Origin: Paenibacillus graminis
Lineage (GTDB): Bacteria > Bacillota > Bacilli > Paenibacillales > Paenibacillaceae
Direction: 5' to 3'
Assembly: GCF_000758705.1 (NCBI RefSeq)
Contig: NZ_CP009287.1
Span: 1,736,001 to 1,800,000, forward strand
Length of the DNA stretch: 64,000 bases
Of the stretch, positions 53,021-63,026 are shown one piece after another (position 1 is the stretch's first letter; each line of letters starts with the position of its first letter). Position numbers and translations under genes: made by a program. The notes beneath the pieces were generated by a model. The model ran no database searches and was not told where the DNA came from. It was given only the letters and a program-made list of their open reading frames with translations.

Positions 53021-56000
53021 ATGAAACCAAGTATCTTCTATCCTTTAACTCATCCACAACAAAGAATATGGTCCATCGAACAGATTTACCCGCAAACCCC
53101 GCTGCACAACATTGGAGGAACCATCCGAATCAAGGGGCCTGTTCAGTTTTCGGTATTAGAAAAGGCTATTGCTCTCTTCATCCAAAGTCATGATGCATTA
53201 AGGCTGAGAATGGCTGTCCAGAACGGGGAGCCAAGGCAATACATCAATAATCATAATAATGATTTTCCATTAGATTTCATAGATTTCTCCACACACAGTG
53301 AGCCGGAACGGGAGCTTGCAGACTGGGTGGAATCCATAGCACAAAAGCCATTCGTCCTCGAAAACGAACGGCTTTTTTATTTTGCCATGTTTAGAGTCTC
53401 TGAACACGAAAATGGCTATTTGGCCAAATTCCATCATATCGTGGCAGATGGCTGGTCCATGAATATCATGACCGATCAAATAAGCAGGACGTATACCCGG
53501 CTTTTGCAGGGAGAAAAAGTGCAGGTTCAGCCTGAACCTTCTTATCTGGAGTACAGGGACCAGGAGCAAACTTATCTTGCTTCAGAGCGGTTTCACAAAA
53601 ACCGGTCCTTTTGGCTCGAGAAATACCGGGCACTTCCTGATTCTTTTCTGAATGCCAGCTCGGATAGATTAGCCGGAAACAGAAAAACGTACGAATGGGG
53701 TCCTGGGCTCTCTGCCCGGATCAAGGGTTTGGCTTCAGCGCATAACTGTTCCTTGAATACCTTCTTTGTTACGGCGTATTTGCTGTATGCCCACAAGATT
53801 ACGGGGCAAGACGATTTGGTCGTCGGCACGCCAGTATTGAACAGATCCGGACGGCAGCAAAAAAGCACCTTTGGGATGTATACCAGTACAATGCCGTTTC
53901 GCTATGTGATTGACGGTTCCAGTTCGGTACTGGACACGATGATCCAGATCAACAGCGAGCTACAGGCCTGCTATTTCCATCAAAGATATCCTTATAACCG
54001 GTTAGTACAAGAGCTTGAGCTTAAGAAAAAAGGTTTGGATCAATTATTTAATGTCTGTGTCAATTACTACAATACCAAGCTGGGTACAGAAATCAACGGA
54101 TACCCTGTTGAGAGTGTCGAGTTCTACAGCGGGCAGCAGATGTATTCCATGCAGCTCGTGCTTAAAGAATGGACGGGCTCCGGAAGCATTACTGCAAGCT
54201 TTGACTATAAGCAAAACGATTTCACGGATGAACAAATTGATGATATGTACGGTCATCTCACGAGGCTAATCACGGCAATGGTGTCCGGCCCGGAAGCGAA
54301 GATCAGAGAAATCAGCATCCTGTCCAAGGAAGAGTGGACAGAACGGGTGGATACTTTTAATGCGACGAAAGCCTCCTACCCGCATGACAAAACCGTCTGC
54401 CAGCTGTTCGAAGAACAGGTGGAAAAGACACCCGGCGCAATCGCTGTTAGCTACAGGAATGAGCACCTGACTTACAAGCAGCTCAATGAGAAGGCCAACC
54501 AGCTCGCAGGATTTCTTATCGAAAAGGGTGTCAGCAGAGAAACCATTGTCGGTTTGTTGACCGCACACTCGATGGAAACGGTAATTGGCGTCCTTGGTAT
54601 CGGCAAGGCAGGCGGAACCTTCCTGCCCATCGATCCCGGTAATCCGGCTGAGCGGCTGGGTTATATCCTGCAAGACGCCGGCGCGGAATTTCTGCTTACT
54701 AATCTCTCTCCCGTGGATGAATGTGGCTTTGACGGCCAGATCATCAATATGGAAGGGATTAAATACGATGCATACGGGACCTCCAATGTGAAGCCGGTAA
54801 GCAAACCGGAGGATTTAGCCTACGTGATCTACACCTCCGGTTCCACGGGGAGACCCAAAGGCACCATGATTGAGCACCGGGGATTAGTGAATTATATTTG
54901 CTGGGCTAAGAAGGTCTATGTGAAGCAATCGGAGGAAGTGTTTCCGCTCTATTCCTCACTTGCGTTCGATCTGACGATCACGTCCCTCTTCACGCCATTA
55001 ATCAGTGGTGGGACCCTCCTTGTGTACCGGGACGATGAAGATGAATATGTCCTGTACCGGATTCTGCAAGAGAATCAGGCCACCATCGTGAAGCTTACGC
55101 CATCCCACCTATCCTTGTTGCTGGACCGGGGCAGCCTGAATTCCTCCGTCAAACGTTTTATTGTTGGAGGAGAAAATCTAAAAGTCAGTCTTGCCAAAAA
55201 GATATATGACAGTTTTGGTGGAAATATCGAGATCATCAATGAATACGGGCCAACTGAAACAGTGGTCGGATGTATGATCCATAATTATGTCCCGGATACA
55301 GACACAAGAGCAGCCGTGCCTATTGGAAGACCTGCCGATAATGTGCAAATTTATCTTTTGGATAACACGCTGGCTCCGGTCCCTGTTCATGCTGTAGGTG
55401 AAATCTATATTGCTGGCGACGGGGTGGCAAGAGGATACTTGAACAACCCTGGGCTGACTGCGGAGAAATTTATAGACTGCCCGTTTGCTCCGGGGAAGAG
55501 GATGTATAAGACCGGGGATCAAGGGAGGTTCCTGCGGGATGGAACACTGGAGTATATCGGCAGGCTGGATAAGCAAATTAAGATCAGGGGATATCGCGTT
55601 GAGCTGGAGGAGATCGAGAAGCACCTGCTCCATCATACCGGAATAGCAGAAGCGGTCGTTCTGAACCGTCAAGACAAAGGGCAGAATGCAACTCTTTGCG
55701 CCTATATCGTTTCCAAACGGAAAATTGCAGCCCAGGAGTTAAAAGAGTTCCTGATGGAGCAGTTGCCTGACTACCTCATTCCGTTACATTTTATCGAAGT
55801 ACAGGAAATTCCCCTAACCGTAAACGGTAAGGTAGATACAGTATTATTGGAGGAAATTGCACTTCCGGGAAGAGAAGAGAATGCGTATGTCCAACCTAGA
55901 AATGAACAAGAAGAGCAGCTTATTCAAGTGGTTGGGGAGGTTTTACGGGTCGGCGATGTAGGGATGAAGCACAACTTTTACCATCTGGGCGGAGACTCCA

Positions 56001-57511
56001 TTCAAGCCATTCAGATCGCTTCGAAACTGAGCCAAAGAGGCTTCAAGCTTAAAGTGAAGGACATGCTGTCATTTCCCATCCTGGAGGAGATGGCTACATT
56101 TATTGAAGCGGCGCAGTCAAAGGGGATTGAGCAGGGAGCAGCTGAGGGGAGCATATCGCTTACTCCCATCCTGTCCTATTTTTTTGCGCAGCATTTTGCA
56201 AAGGAGGATCACTATCATCAAAGCGTGATGGCAGTGGTTAAGAGGGAGATTGGGCTGAATACGCTGGAAAAAGCGTTAAGTGCACTAATCCGGCATCATG
56301 ATTCCCTGCGGATCAATTGCAAGGGTGACAGCGGTGAGTTGTTCTATAATCAAGAGCATTATCATACCCGCCCATCTATTGAAGAATATGATTACTCAGA
56401 CTTATCCCTGCCCGAACAAGAGGCTAAGCTGGGGGAAGAGGGGTATAGGCTGGCTGCTAGCTTCGATCTGCAGCAAGGCCTTTTGGTGAGAGCGGCTGTA
56501 TTTGATCTCGGCCCTGTCCGGAAAATGCTGCTGATCGCCCATCATCTTGTGGTAGACGGTGTATCCTGGAGAATTATCCTGGAAGATATGAATACATTGG
56601 TGCGGCAGATCCATCGCGGCCAAGAAGCGGCACTCCCTTTGAAGACAAGCTCCTATCAGAAATGGGCCAAGGCATTGGAAACCAGCCGGCAGACGCTAGG
56701 GTTGCAGGAAGAAGTGTACTGGAATTCGATACTGCAGAAGCCTTTCACGTTGTCAGCGGACCATGACCAAGGAGCGGACATCCTCGCAAGCTGCCATACA
56801 TTAATATCTGATCTTGGGCGGCCTGAGACTGCGGCGCTTCTGTCTGAAGCCAATGTTCCTTACAATACAGAACCACTTGATTTGCTGCTGACGTCTTTAC
56901 TGGTGGCAATCAAAGAATGGACGGGCAGCAGAGATATGGTCATTGAAATGGAGGGGCATGGACGGGAGGATATCGATGAACTTGTTGATGTCACAAGGAC
57001 CGTAGGATGGTTTACAAGCTTGTATCCATTCGGCATCACCTTGAACGAGGAAACCCTGTCCGGGCAGATTAAACAGGTTAAAGAGGAACGAAGAAGAGTG
57101 CCCGGTAACGGAATGGGGTTTGGATTATTGCGCCAGCTTGGCCGTATTGCAGATAACCGTCTGCGCAAGTTTATCCGTTTGAATTACCTTGGGGAATTTA
57201 TTCAAGGTCACAGCGGCGAATATCTGACCCTATCGGGAGAACAATTTCAGTACAATGTAAGCGGAGACAACCATCTTACAAGTTTGCTGGACATCAACTG
57301 CTTGGTGATCGATGGCCATTTACAGCTAAATCTGACATACAGCCGGAATAAATTCCTGGACACGACCATGGAGCGGCTGCAAACGTTTTGGATCAGAAAT
57401 CTGAAGCTGGTGATTGAACATTGCAGCAATACTGAAAGAAAAGAATATACTCCCTCCGACTTTGATACGGTTGATATTTCCCAGGAGGAGTTAGACAGCC
57501 TGTTCAGCTGA
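53021..57511 (+). CDS. single-module NRPS (C-A-T-E), predicted to make N-acyl-D-asparagine
   Basis: About 1496 aa non-ribosomal peptide synthetase. Condensation domain (about 1-440) with FHHIVADGWS. Adenylation domain (about 455-955) with YTSGSTGRPKGT, NEYGPTE, YKTGDQG and the core Lys in PLTVNGKVD. Thiolation domain with Ser near 993 in LGGDSIQAI. Epimerisation domain (about 1055-1490) with AHHLVVDGVSW and VGWFTSLYP. Reading the ten pocket positions against GrsA gives D-L-T-K-I-G-E-V-G-K, one step from the known asparagine code (Leu to Ile). The leading C domain would join a fatty acyl group to Asn, as in prodrug starter modules. The start is either ATG 53021 or 53003; GGAGG lies between. 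First gene of the operon. Confidence 0.93.
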   Translation: MKPSIFYPLTHPQQRIWSIEQIYPQTPLHNIGGTIRIKGPVQFSVLEKAIALFIQSHDALRLRMAVQNGEPRQYINNHNNDFPLDFIDFSTHSEPERELADWVESIAQKPFVLENERLFYFAMFRVSEHENGYLAKFHHIVADGWSMNIMTDQISRTYTRLLQGEKVQVQPEPSYLEYRDQEQTYLASERFHKNRSFWLEKYRALPDSFLNASSDRLAGNRKTYEWGPGLSARIKGLASAHNCSLNTFFVTAYLLYAHKITGQDDLVVGTPVLNRSGRQQKSTFGMYTSTMPFRYVIDGSSSVLDTMIQINSELQACYFHQRYPYNRLVQELELKKKGLDQLFNVCVNYYNTKLGTEINGYPVESVEFYSGQQMYSMQLVLKEWTGSGSITASFDYKQNDFTDEQIDDMYGHLTRLITAMVSGPEAKIREISILSKEEWTERVDTFNATKASYPHDKTVCQLFEEQVEKTPGAIAVSYRNEHLTYKQLNEKANQLAGFLIEKGVSRETIVGLLTAHSMETVIGVLGIGKAGGTFLPIDPGNPAERLGYILQDAGAEFLLTNLSPVDECGFDGQIINMEGIKYDAYGTSNVKPVSKPEDLAYVIYTSGSTGRPKGTMIEHRGLVNYICWAKKVYVKQSEEVFPLYSSLAFDLTITSLFTPLISGGTLLVYRDDEDEYVLYRILQENQATIVKLTPSHLSLLLDRGSLNSSVKRFIVGGENLKVSLAKKIYDSFGGNIEIINEYGPTETVVGCMIHNYVPDTDTRAAVPIGRPADNVQIYLLDNTLAPVPVHAVGEIYIAGDGVARGYLNNPGLTAEKFIDCPFAPGKRMYKTGDQGRFLRDGTLEYIGRLDKQIKIRGYRVELEEIEKHLLHHTGIAEAVVLNRQDKGQNATLCAYIVSKRKIAAQELKEFLMEQLPDYLIPLHFIEVQEIPLTVNGKVDTVLLEEIALPGREENAYVQPRNEQEEQLIQVVGEVLRVGDVGMKHNFYHLGGDSIQAIQIASKLSQRGFKLKVKDMLSFPILEEMATFIEAAQSKGIEQGAAEGSISLTPILSYFFAQHFAKEDHYHQSVMAVVKREIGLNTLEKALSALIRHHDSLRINCKGDSGELFYNQEHYHTRPSIEEYDYSDLSLPEQEAKLGEEGYRLAASFDLQQGLLVRAAVFDLGPVRKMLLIAHHLVVDGVSWRIILEDMNTLVRQIHRGQEAALPLKTSSYQKWAKALETSRQTLGLQEEVYWNSILQKPFTLSADHDQGADILASCHTLISDLGRPETAALLSEANVPYNTEPLDLLLTSLLVAIKEWTGSRDMVIEMEGHGREDIDELVDVTRTVGWFTSLYPFGITLNEETLSGQIKQVKEERRRVPGNGMGFGLLRQLGRIADNRLRKFIRLNYLGEFIQGHSGEYLTLSGEQFQYNVSGDNHLTSLLDINCLVIDGHLQLNLTYSRNKFLDTTMERLQTFWIRNLKLVIEHCSNTERKEYTPSDFDTVDISQEELDSLFS

Positions 57512-57541
57512 TGGCGAAAATTCAGGATGCGAGGTTATGGA

Positions 57542-60500
57542 ATGAAAAAAGGGATAGCGGGATGGCTCGTCTTGTTGTTGTTCACTATGGTACTGCCACT
57601 GCATGCATGGGCAGAACCGGCTGCTTCAAACAGTTTGTCTAATGAGGAAACTGCCGGCATTGAAGCCTGGATCAACAAGAATATGCGGGAAGGCAAAATA
57701 CCGGGTGCATCCGTTGTTATTGTTAAGGGTGAGCAGACGGTCTACAGCAAAGGCTTTGGGGATTCCGATGTGGGAGCTAAGCGCCCTGTGACTCCGGAGA
57801 CGCTGTTTGAGCTTGGTTCGACCAGTAAGGCTTTTACTGCATTAGCTGTACTATCGCTGGAAAAACAAGGTTTGCTTCATTTGAAAGACCCTGTACAGAA
57901 GTACCTTCCCTGGTTTCAGGCTGCCTATGCCGGAGAAAACGGCTCTGGTAAAAGCCGTGCGGCTGAAATTACCCTGGATCAGCTTCTTCATCATACCAGC
58001 GGCCTTCCATTTGATACGATCAGCGATATTCCCGTTAGCGGGGATGACCAGGCGCTGGAGCGTACGGTTAAGGCCGTGGTTGGGGAGAAGCTTGATTTTT
58101 ACCCGGGGGACAGGTTTCAGTATGCTTCCATCAATTATGACATCCTGGGGCTTGTGATCGAAAAAGTAACGGGAGAATCATATGAGACTTATCTGAAAAA
58201 TAACGTATTGAACCCCCTGGGTTTGAAAAACACCTACCTTTTCCGTACAGAAGCAGAGCAGCATGAAATGGCGAGGGGGTATAAGCTCGGATTCTTAAAA
58301 GCCCGGGAATATCAGGCTCCTGTGTATCGTGGAAATACGCCTGCCGGTTATGTCATTTCAAATGGCAACGATATGGCAGCGTGGCTGAAAATTCAGATGG
58401 GAGAGCGGGCGGAAGCAGCGATGGATGCCGGCTTGATCGGCCGCTCCCATGAGCCGGACCGGTCCGTCTTCCCCAGTCTGGACGGTTCTTCCTATGCGGC
58501 AGGCTGGTTTGTCTATCAGAAAGGGAGCGGAGAGCTTTCCCATGGAGGCAGCAATCCGAATTATTCCTCTTCCGTGGTGTTCCGCCCGGAGGAGAAGCTC
58601 GGGGTCGCCGTATTGGCGAACCTTAACTCCTCCTACACCCAGGCGATGGGGCAGGGGATTATGGAAATTCTGCACAACAAAAAGCCGCCTGAACAGGTGT
58701 CCGATCAATATGCCAGTGTAGACAAGGTTTCCCTTGTCATTCTCTGTATTGCGGTCCCGTTAATCCTGTTAACGGGCTGGTTTTTCATTATAACCCTCAA
58801 GGAAATCATCACCAAGGAAAGAAGGCTTCGCCGGAAAACCGCTAAAAATATGTATGGGCTGGCCGTGCTGCTGGGATTTTTGGGGCTGCTCAGTTATTGC
58901 TTATATAACATTCCATCTGTTTTATTTAGCGGGCTTTCATGGGAACTTGTGGAAGTATGGGCCCCATCAAGCTTTATGACTGCGATTCCAAGTTTATTCA
59001 TCGGGGTCGTTTTCTTTTCCGTATACTACTTCACCACATCACTGTTCCCCAAGGCGCGGGACCGGAGCCTGTTTCCTATCATCTTCCTTAGCACCATAAG
59101 CGGCTTTGGAAATGCAATCATCATCTTCATCATTAATGAAGCACTGAATCATACGAACCGTTTTCAGACGGGGTTATTTTCGTTTTTCGTGATGGGTCTT
59201 GCTGTTTATGTCTTTGGCCAAAGGCTGGTTAGGACGAAGCTGATTACCCTGACCAATGAAATGGTTTTTCAAAAAAGAACAGATCTGATCGACAAGATTC
59301 TGCGTTCTTCTTATCAAAATATCGAAAGTATCGAAAAAGAACGGATCTATTCGGTACTAAACAATGATACGGAAACGATCAGCGGCGTTACCAATATTCT
59401 CATTTTTGGCGTGACCAGCCTGGTCACTTTGCTGTGTTGCTTCGTCTATTTAGGAACCATTAATCTGCTTGGCCTGCTGATCTCGATTGTGGTTATTTTA
59501 TTTGCAGCCGGACTGTATTTTTTGGCGGGAAGACATGCCAATCAAGTCTGGGGAGAGACCAGGGATATTCAAAATACCTTTTTCAAGTTCATCAATCACA
59601 TGGTCAGCGGTTTCAAGGAGCTTAGCCTTCATAAAGGTAAAAAAGAAGAGTTCCAGGAAGAGCTTAAGCAAAGCTGTGATACCTACCGGATCAAACGGAT
59701 TCAGGGTGACTTAAGCTTCGCCAATGTATTTGTGATGGGAGAACTGCTGTTTACCTTTGTAATCGGAGTTGTAGCCTTTATTTTTCCGCTGCTCTTTAAG
59801 GACATTTCGAACAGCTCCCTCAGGGCCTATATCTTTGTCTTTCTGTATATGACAGGGCCGGTCCACGGAGTGCTGGATGCCATTCCGAATTTCGTTCGGG
59901 TCCGGATCAGCTGGAACAGGCTGAACGAGCTGTCCAATCAGCTGGATACGGTTGAGGAAATGTATGAAATCCCAGCTGATAATGAAGGGTCCGAAGACGG
60001 CCCCCTCCATTTGGAGGCCAGGGATATTACTTACCACTACGAAACCCAAGAAGGCGAACAGTTTGCGGTGGGGCCGCTGAATCTGAGTGTCCGTTCCGGG
60101 CAGGTTACTTTTGTTACAGGCGGGAACGGGAGCGGGAAGTCTACCTTAGGCAAATTAATAACGGGCTTATATAAGCCGGATCAGGGAGAAATTCTGCTGA
60201 ATGGCCGGCAGGCAGCACCGGAGGAACTGAGCCAGAGCTTTTCTGCTATATTTAGTGATTTCCACCTGTTTGACAGGCTTTACGGAATGGAAACCGGCGG
60301 TAAAAGTCAGGAGATTCAAGAATATTTGCAGAAGCTGGACATTGAACACAAGGTCCAAATCCAGCAGGGGGCCTTTAGCACCGTCAATCTCTCAACCGGA
60401 CAGCGGAAGCGATTAGCGCTTTTGATCAGCTGCCTGGAGGATCGTCCGATCTATCTTTTTGATGAATGGGCCGCAGATCAAGACCCGGAATTCCGGGATT

Positions 60501-60652
60501 ATTTCTATCATGTGCTCATTCCGGAGTTGAAGGAAAAGGGAAAATGCATCATTGCGATTACGCATGACGATAGATATTTCGATATGGCTGACCAATTGCT
60601 GAAAATGGAAGTGGGACTGCTCGTGGGTGAGCCGGAGAAACAACATGCATAA
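57542..60652 (+). CDS. ClbP-like serine peptidase fused to an ABC exporter (XcnG/ZmaM type)
   Basis: 1036 aa. Signal peptide (1-24), then an extracellular beta-lactamase-like serine peptidase with S93-T-S-K96, the Tyr in YASIN (194) and HGG (334-336). Three membrane helices follow (about 396-418, 438-458, 477-500), as in the colibactin peptidase ClbP. The chain then continues into a complete ABC exporter: six more helices (about 509-780) and an ATPase with GGNGSGKST (860-868), LSTGQ (950-954), YLFDEW (971-976) and His 1008. This is the build of XcnG and ZmaM, which export an acyl-D-Asn-capped prodrug and cut off the cap outside. The NRPS ends 30 bases upstream. GAGG precedes the chosen ATG; an in-frame ATG 15 bases earlier is possible. 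Confidence 0.93.
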   Translation: MKKGIAGWLVLLLFTMVLPLHAWAEPAASNSLSNEETAGIEAWINKNMREGKIPGASVVIVKGEQTVYSKGFGDSDVGAKRPVTPETLFELGSTSKAFTALAVLSLEKQGLLHLKDPVQKYLPWFQAAYAGENGSGKSRAAEITLDQLLHHTSGLPFDTISDIPVSGDDQALERTVKAVVGEKLDFYPGDRFQYASINYDILGLVIEKVTGESYETYLKNNVLNPLGLKNTYLFRTEAEQHEMARGYKLGFLKAREYQAPVYRGNTPAGYVISNGNDMAAWLKIQMGERAEAAMDAGLIGRSHEPDRSVFPSLDGSSYAAGWFVYQKGSGELSHGGSNPNYSSSVVFRPEEKLGVAVLANLNSSYTQAMGQGIMEILHNKKPPEQVSDQYASVDKVSLVILCIAVPLILLTGWFFIITLKEIITKERRLRRKTAKNMYGLAVLLGFLGLLSYCLYNIPSVLFSGLSWELVEVWAPSSFMTAIPSLFIGVVFFSVYYFTTSLFPKARDRSLFPIIFLSTISGFGNAIIIFIINEALNHTNRFQTGLFSFFVMGLAVYVFGQRLVRTKLITLTNEMVFQKRTDLIDKILRSSYQNIESIEKERIYSVLNNDTETISGVTNILIFGVTSLVTLLCCFVYLGTINLLGLLISIVVILFAAGLYFLAGRHANQVWGETRDIQNTFFKFINHMVSGFKELSLHKGKKEEFQEELKQSCDTYRIKRIQGDLSFANVFVMGELLFTFVIGVVAFIFPLLFKDISNSSLRAYIFVFLYMTGPVHGVLDAIPNFVRVRISWNRLNELSNQLDTVEEMYEIPADNEGSEDGPLHLEARDITYHYETQEGEQFAVGPLNLSVRSGQVTFVTGGNGSGKSTLGKLITGLYKPDQGEILLNGRQAAPEELSQSFSAIFSDFHLFDRLYGMETGGKSQEIQEYLQKLDIEHKVQIQQGAFSTVNLSTGQRKRLALLISCLEDRPIYLFDEWAADQDPEFRDYFYHVLIPELKEKGKCIIAITHDDRYFDMADQLLKMEVGLLVGEPEKQHA

Positions 60653-60773
60653 CAAGTTATGGCGGGCAGGTCTAATGATCCTTAAATGAAGGGAGGCCAA
60701 AGGGGATCGGGGATCGCATCATCCGTAATGTACACTAACTCTCTCAACTATTAGGAAAAGGTGGCAGCCGCAA

Positions 60774-61655
60774 ATGAATACATTCGAAACGATCGGGATT
60801 ATTGGCGCAGGGGTAATGGGTTCCGATTTGGCCTTGGATTTGGCAAGCCAGGGGTACCAGGTCATCCTGAAAGATATCCATGAAGAGGCACTGGACAAGG
60901 CTAAGGCGAAGATCAGAGAAGATTTCAAGCTAGTAAAGCTGATGAAAAAAGAGCTGCAAGTGAAAGAAATTGAACAAGTGCTTTCTAACATCAGGTTCAC
61001 TACTACATATCAAGAGTTCCATGCCGTTCCCTTTGTGATTGAAAATATCACGGAAAACTGGGAGGCAAAGCAACAGGTATATCTCGAACTTCGGGAGCAT
61101 TGCGAGGAAGATACCATTTATGGTGTGAACACGAGCTGCATTTCCATCACTAAGGTGGGTGCAATACTTCCCAATCCGGAGATGGCAATCGGCATGCATT
61201 TCATGAATCCGGTTCCGCTCAAGCAGATGGTAGAGATCATTAAAGGCTATTATACATCCGGGGATACGATCCAGAAGATCAAAGACTTTTTGAAAGCGAT
61301 TGGCAAGAAGCCTGTTCTGGTCAACGATTCGCCGGGTTTTGTGACCAACCGCGTCCTAATGCCCATGATTAACGAATGCATCTGGGCCGTGCATGATGGG
61401 GTCGCTGCACCGCAGGATGTGGATAAAATTTTCCGTTTAGGCTTCAGCCATAAAATGGGCCCGCTCGCTACCGCCGATTTGATTGGGCTTGATACGATCT
61501 TGAATTCCATCATGGTTCTGTATGAGAGCTATAACGATCCGAAATATCGCCCCTGTCCGTTGCTGGTCAAGATGGTGGACGCAGGGCTGCTGGGGAAGAA
61601 GAGCGGCAAAGGCTTTTTTGATTACACTTCGGTTCTCGCCCCTAGCCGTGTGTAA
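60774..61655 (+). CDS. 3-hydroxyacyl-CoA dehydrogenase-like protein (FkbK/ZmaG type)
   Basis: 293 aa NAD-dependent dehydrogenase with GIIGAGVMGSDLALDLASQG, the substrate-side Ser in VNTSCISIT, catalytic His in IGMHFMNPV and the C-terminal NRVLMPMINE...ADLIGLDT block. AAGGTGG precedes the ATG. In hydroxy- and methoxymalonyl-ACP pathways this family oxidises the C2 hydroxyl of glyceryl-ACP. Its placement directly before FkbH-like, ACP and (later) acyl-CoA dehydrogenase genes supports that role rather than fatty acid metabolism. Confidence 0.9.
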   Translation: MNTFETIGIIGAGVMGSDLALDLASQGYQVILKDIHEEALDKAKAKIREDFKLVKLMKKELQVKEIEQVLSNIRFTTTYQEFHAVPFVIENITENWEAKQQVYLELREHCEEDTIYGVNTSCISITKVGAILPNPEMAIGMHFMNPVPLKQMVEIIKGYYTSGDTIQKIKDFLKAIGKKPVLVNDSPGFVTNRVLMPMINECIWAVHDGVAAPQDVDKIFRLGFSHKMGPLATADLIGLDTILNSIMVLYESYNDPKYRPCPLLVKMVDAGLLGKKSGKGFFDYTSVLAPSRV

Positions 61656-61691
61656 GCTGGTATACCAAATCTAATGTGAAGGAACCTGAGG

Positions 61692-62726
61692 ATGGAAATT
61701 AAAAACGGAATTAAATGCGTTGTGTGGGATTTGGACAATACCCTCTGGGATGGTGTTCTGTCCGAAGGGGATGAGGTAACGTTAAAACCGCAAATCAGGG
61801 AAATTCTGGAGGAACTGGACCGCCGGGGAATTCTGCTGTCCATCGCCAGCAAAAATAATATCGACGATGCGATGAACAAACTGAAAGAGTTTGAAATTGA
61901 CCACTATTTTCTTTATCCCCAAATCCATTGGGAGCCAAAATCAAAGTCACTGGATGCCATCCGCCAGTCGATCAACATCGGCATGGATACGCTGCTGTTT
62001 ATTGATGACCGGCCTTTTGAGCTGGATGAGGTAAAAAGTGTTCATGCAGCCATCAATTGCGTTCATGCCGATCGTTACCAGGAGCTGCTTGACCATTCTT
62101 CGCTGATCCCCGCCTTCATCACAGAGGACTCAGTAAAAAGAAGGCTCATGTATCTGGAGGATATGAAACGAAAACAGGAAGAAGAAGCGTTCTCGGGAAC
62201 AAGCGAGGAGTTTCTAAAATCGCTGGGCATGAAATTCATCATCAGTGAGGCCGGGGAGGAGGATTTGAAGCGTGCCGAAGAATTAACCGTACGCACCAAT
62301 CAGTTGAATTCGACGGGGCGGATCTACAGCTACGACGAGCTGAATCACTTTCGGGAATCACCCGGCCATAAGCTGTATGTCTGTGAGCTAACCGATAAAT
62401 ACGGCTCTTACGGCAAAATTGGCATCGCCTTGGCCGAGCTGACAGAAACCCATTGGCATATCAAGCTGCTGATTATGTCATGCCGGGTGATTTCGCACGG
62501 GGTTGGCACGGTTCTGCTGACGCATATCATGCAGCAAGCCAAACAAGCCAATAAAAGGCTGTTAGCTGACTTTAAGAATACGGAACGCAACAAAATGATG
62601 TACGTCTCTTACAGGTTCTCCAACTTCAAAGAGATAGCCAAGGCGGAGGACGGATTTGTTATCCTGGAAAATGATTTGACAACGATTCAGAAATTCCCTC
62701 CTTATATCGAGCTTCTCGTCAGGTAA
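61692..62726 (+). CDS. FkbH-like HAD-family protein, glyceryl-ACP forming
   Basis: 344 aa FkbH-family protein: HAD motif VVWDLDNTLWDGVL, SIASKNN, LLFIDDRPFELDEV, then the C-terminal acyltransferase-like half (RTNQLNSTGRIY, LIMSCRVISHGVGTVLL). Known members take 1,3-bisphosphoglycerate, dephosphorylate it and load a glyceryl group on a discrete ACP. The ACP is the next gene. A weak GAGG site precedes the ATG. Length is normal. Confidence 0.93.
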   Translation: MEIKNGIKCVVWDLDNTLWDGVLSEGDEVTLKPQIREILEELDRRGILLSIASKNNIDDAMNKLKEFEIDHYFLYPQIHWEPKSKSLDAIRQSINIGMDTLLFIDDRPFELDEVKSVHAAINCVHADRYQELLDHSSLIPAFITEDSVKRRLMYLEDMKRKQEEEAFSGTSEEFLKSLGMKFIISEAGEEDLKRAEELTVRTNQLNSTGRIYSYDELNHFRESPGHKLYVCELTDKYGSYGKIGIALAELTETHWHIKLLIMSCRVISHGVGTVLLTHIMQQAKQANKRLLADFKNTERNKMMYVSYRFSNFKEIAKAEDGFVILENDLTTIQKFPPYIELLVR

Positions 62727-62765
62727 TATTGCCCGGAAAAAATAAAAAATAAAGGAGTTTTTACA

Positions 62766-63017
62766 ATGAGCATGCATGAGCAAATCCGCAATTTTATTCA
62801 GGACAATCTGGTGGTTTTTGATGATGATGTTGAATTCAGCAATGAAGACAATATTTTTGAGCTGGGCTTCGTGAATTCATTGTTTGCCATGAAATTGGTT
62901 ACGTATATTGAGAGTGAATTCAATACGACCATTGAGAGTGAGGAAATGGATATCAACAATTTCAATACGATAGATAACATCGTAAACTTTATCCATTCGA
63001 AAACGGTCTATCAATAA
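62766..63017 (+). CDS. discrete acyl carrier protein (FkbJ/ZmaD type)
   Basis: 83 aa acidic carrier protein. The phosphopantetheine Ser lies in LGFVNSLFAMKLV; the N-S-L-F-A form, in place of D-S-L, is what FkbJ-type carriers show. AAGGAG lies 10 bases before the ATG. It would carry glyceryl-, then hydroxymalonyl- (and perhaps methoxymalonyl-) units for an assembly line outside the window. Confidence 0.93.
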   Translation: MSMHEQIRNFIQDNLVVFDDDVEFSNEDNIFELGFVNSLFAMKLVTYIESEFNTTIESEEMDINNFNTIDNIVNFIHSKTVYQ

Positions 63018-63026
63018 GGGCACAGT

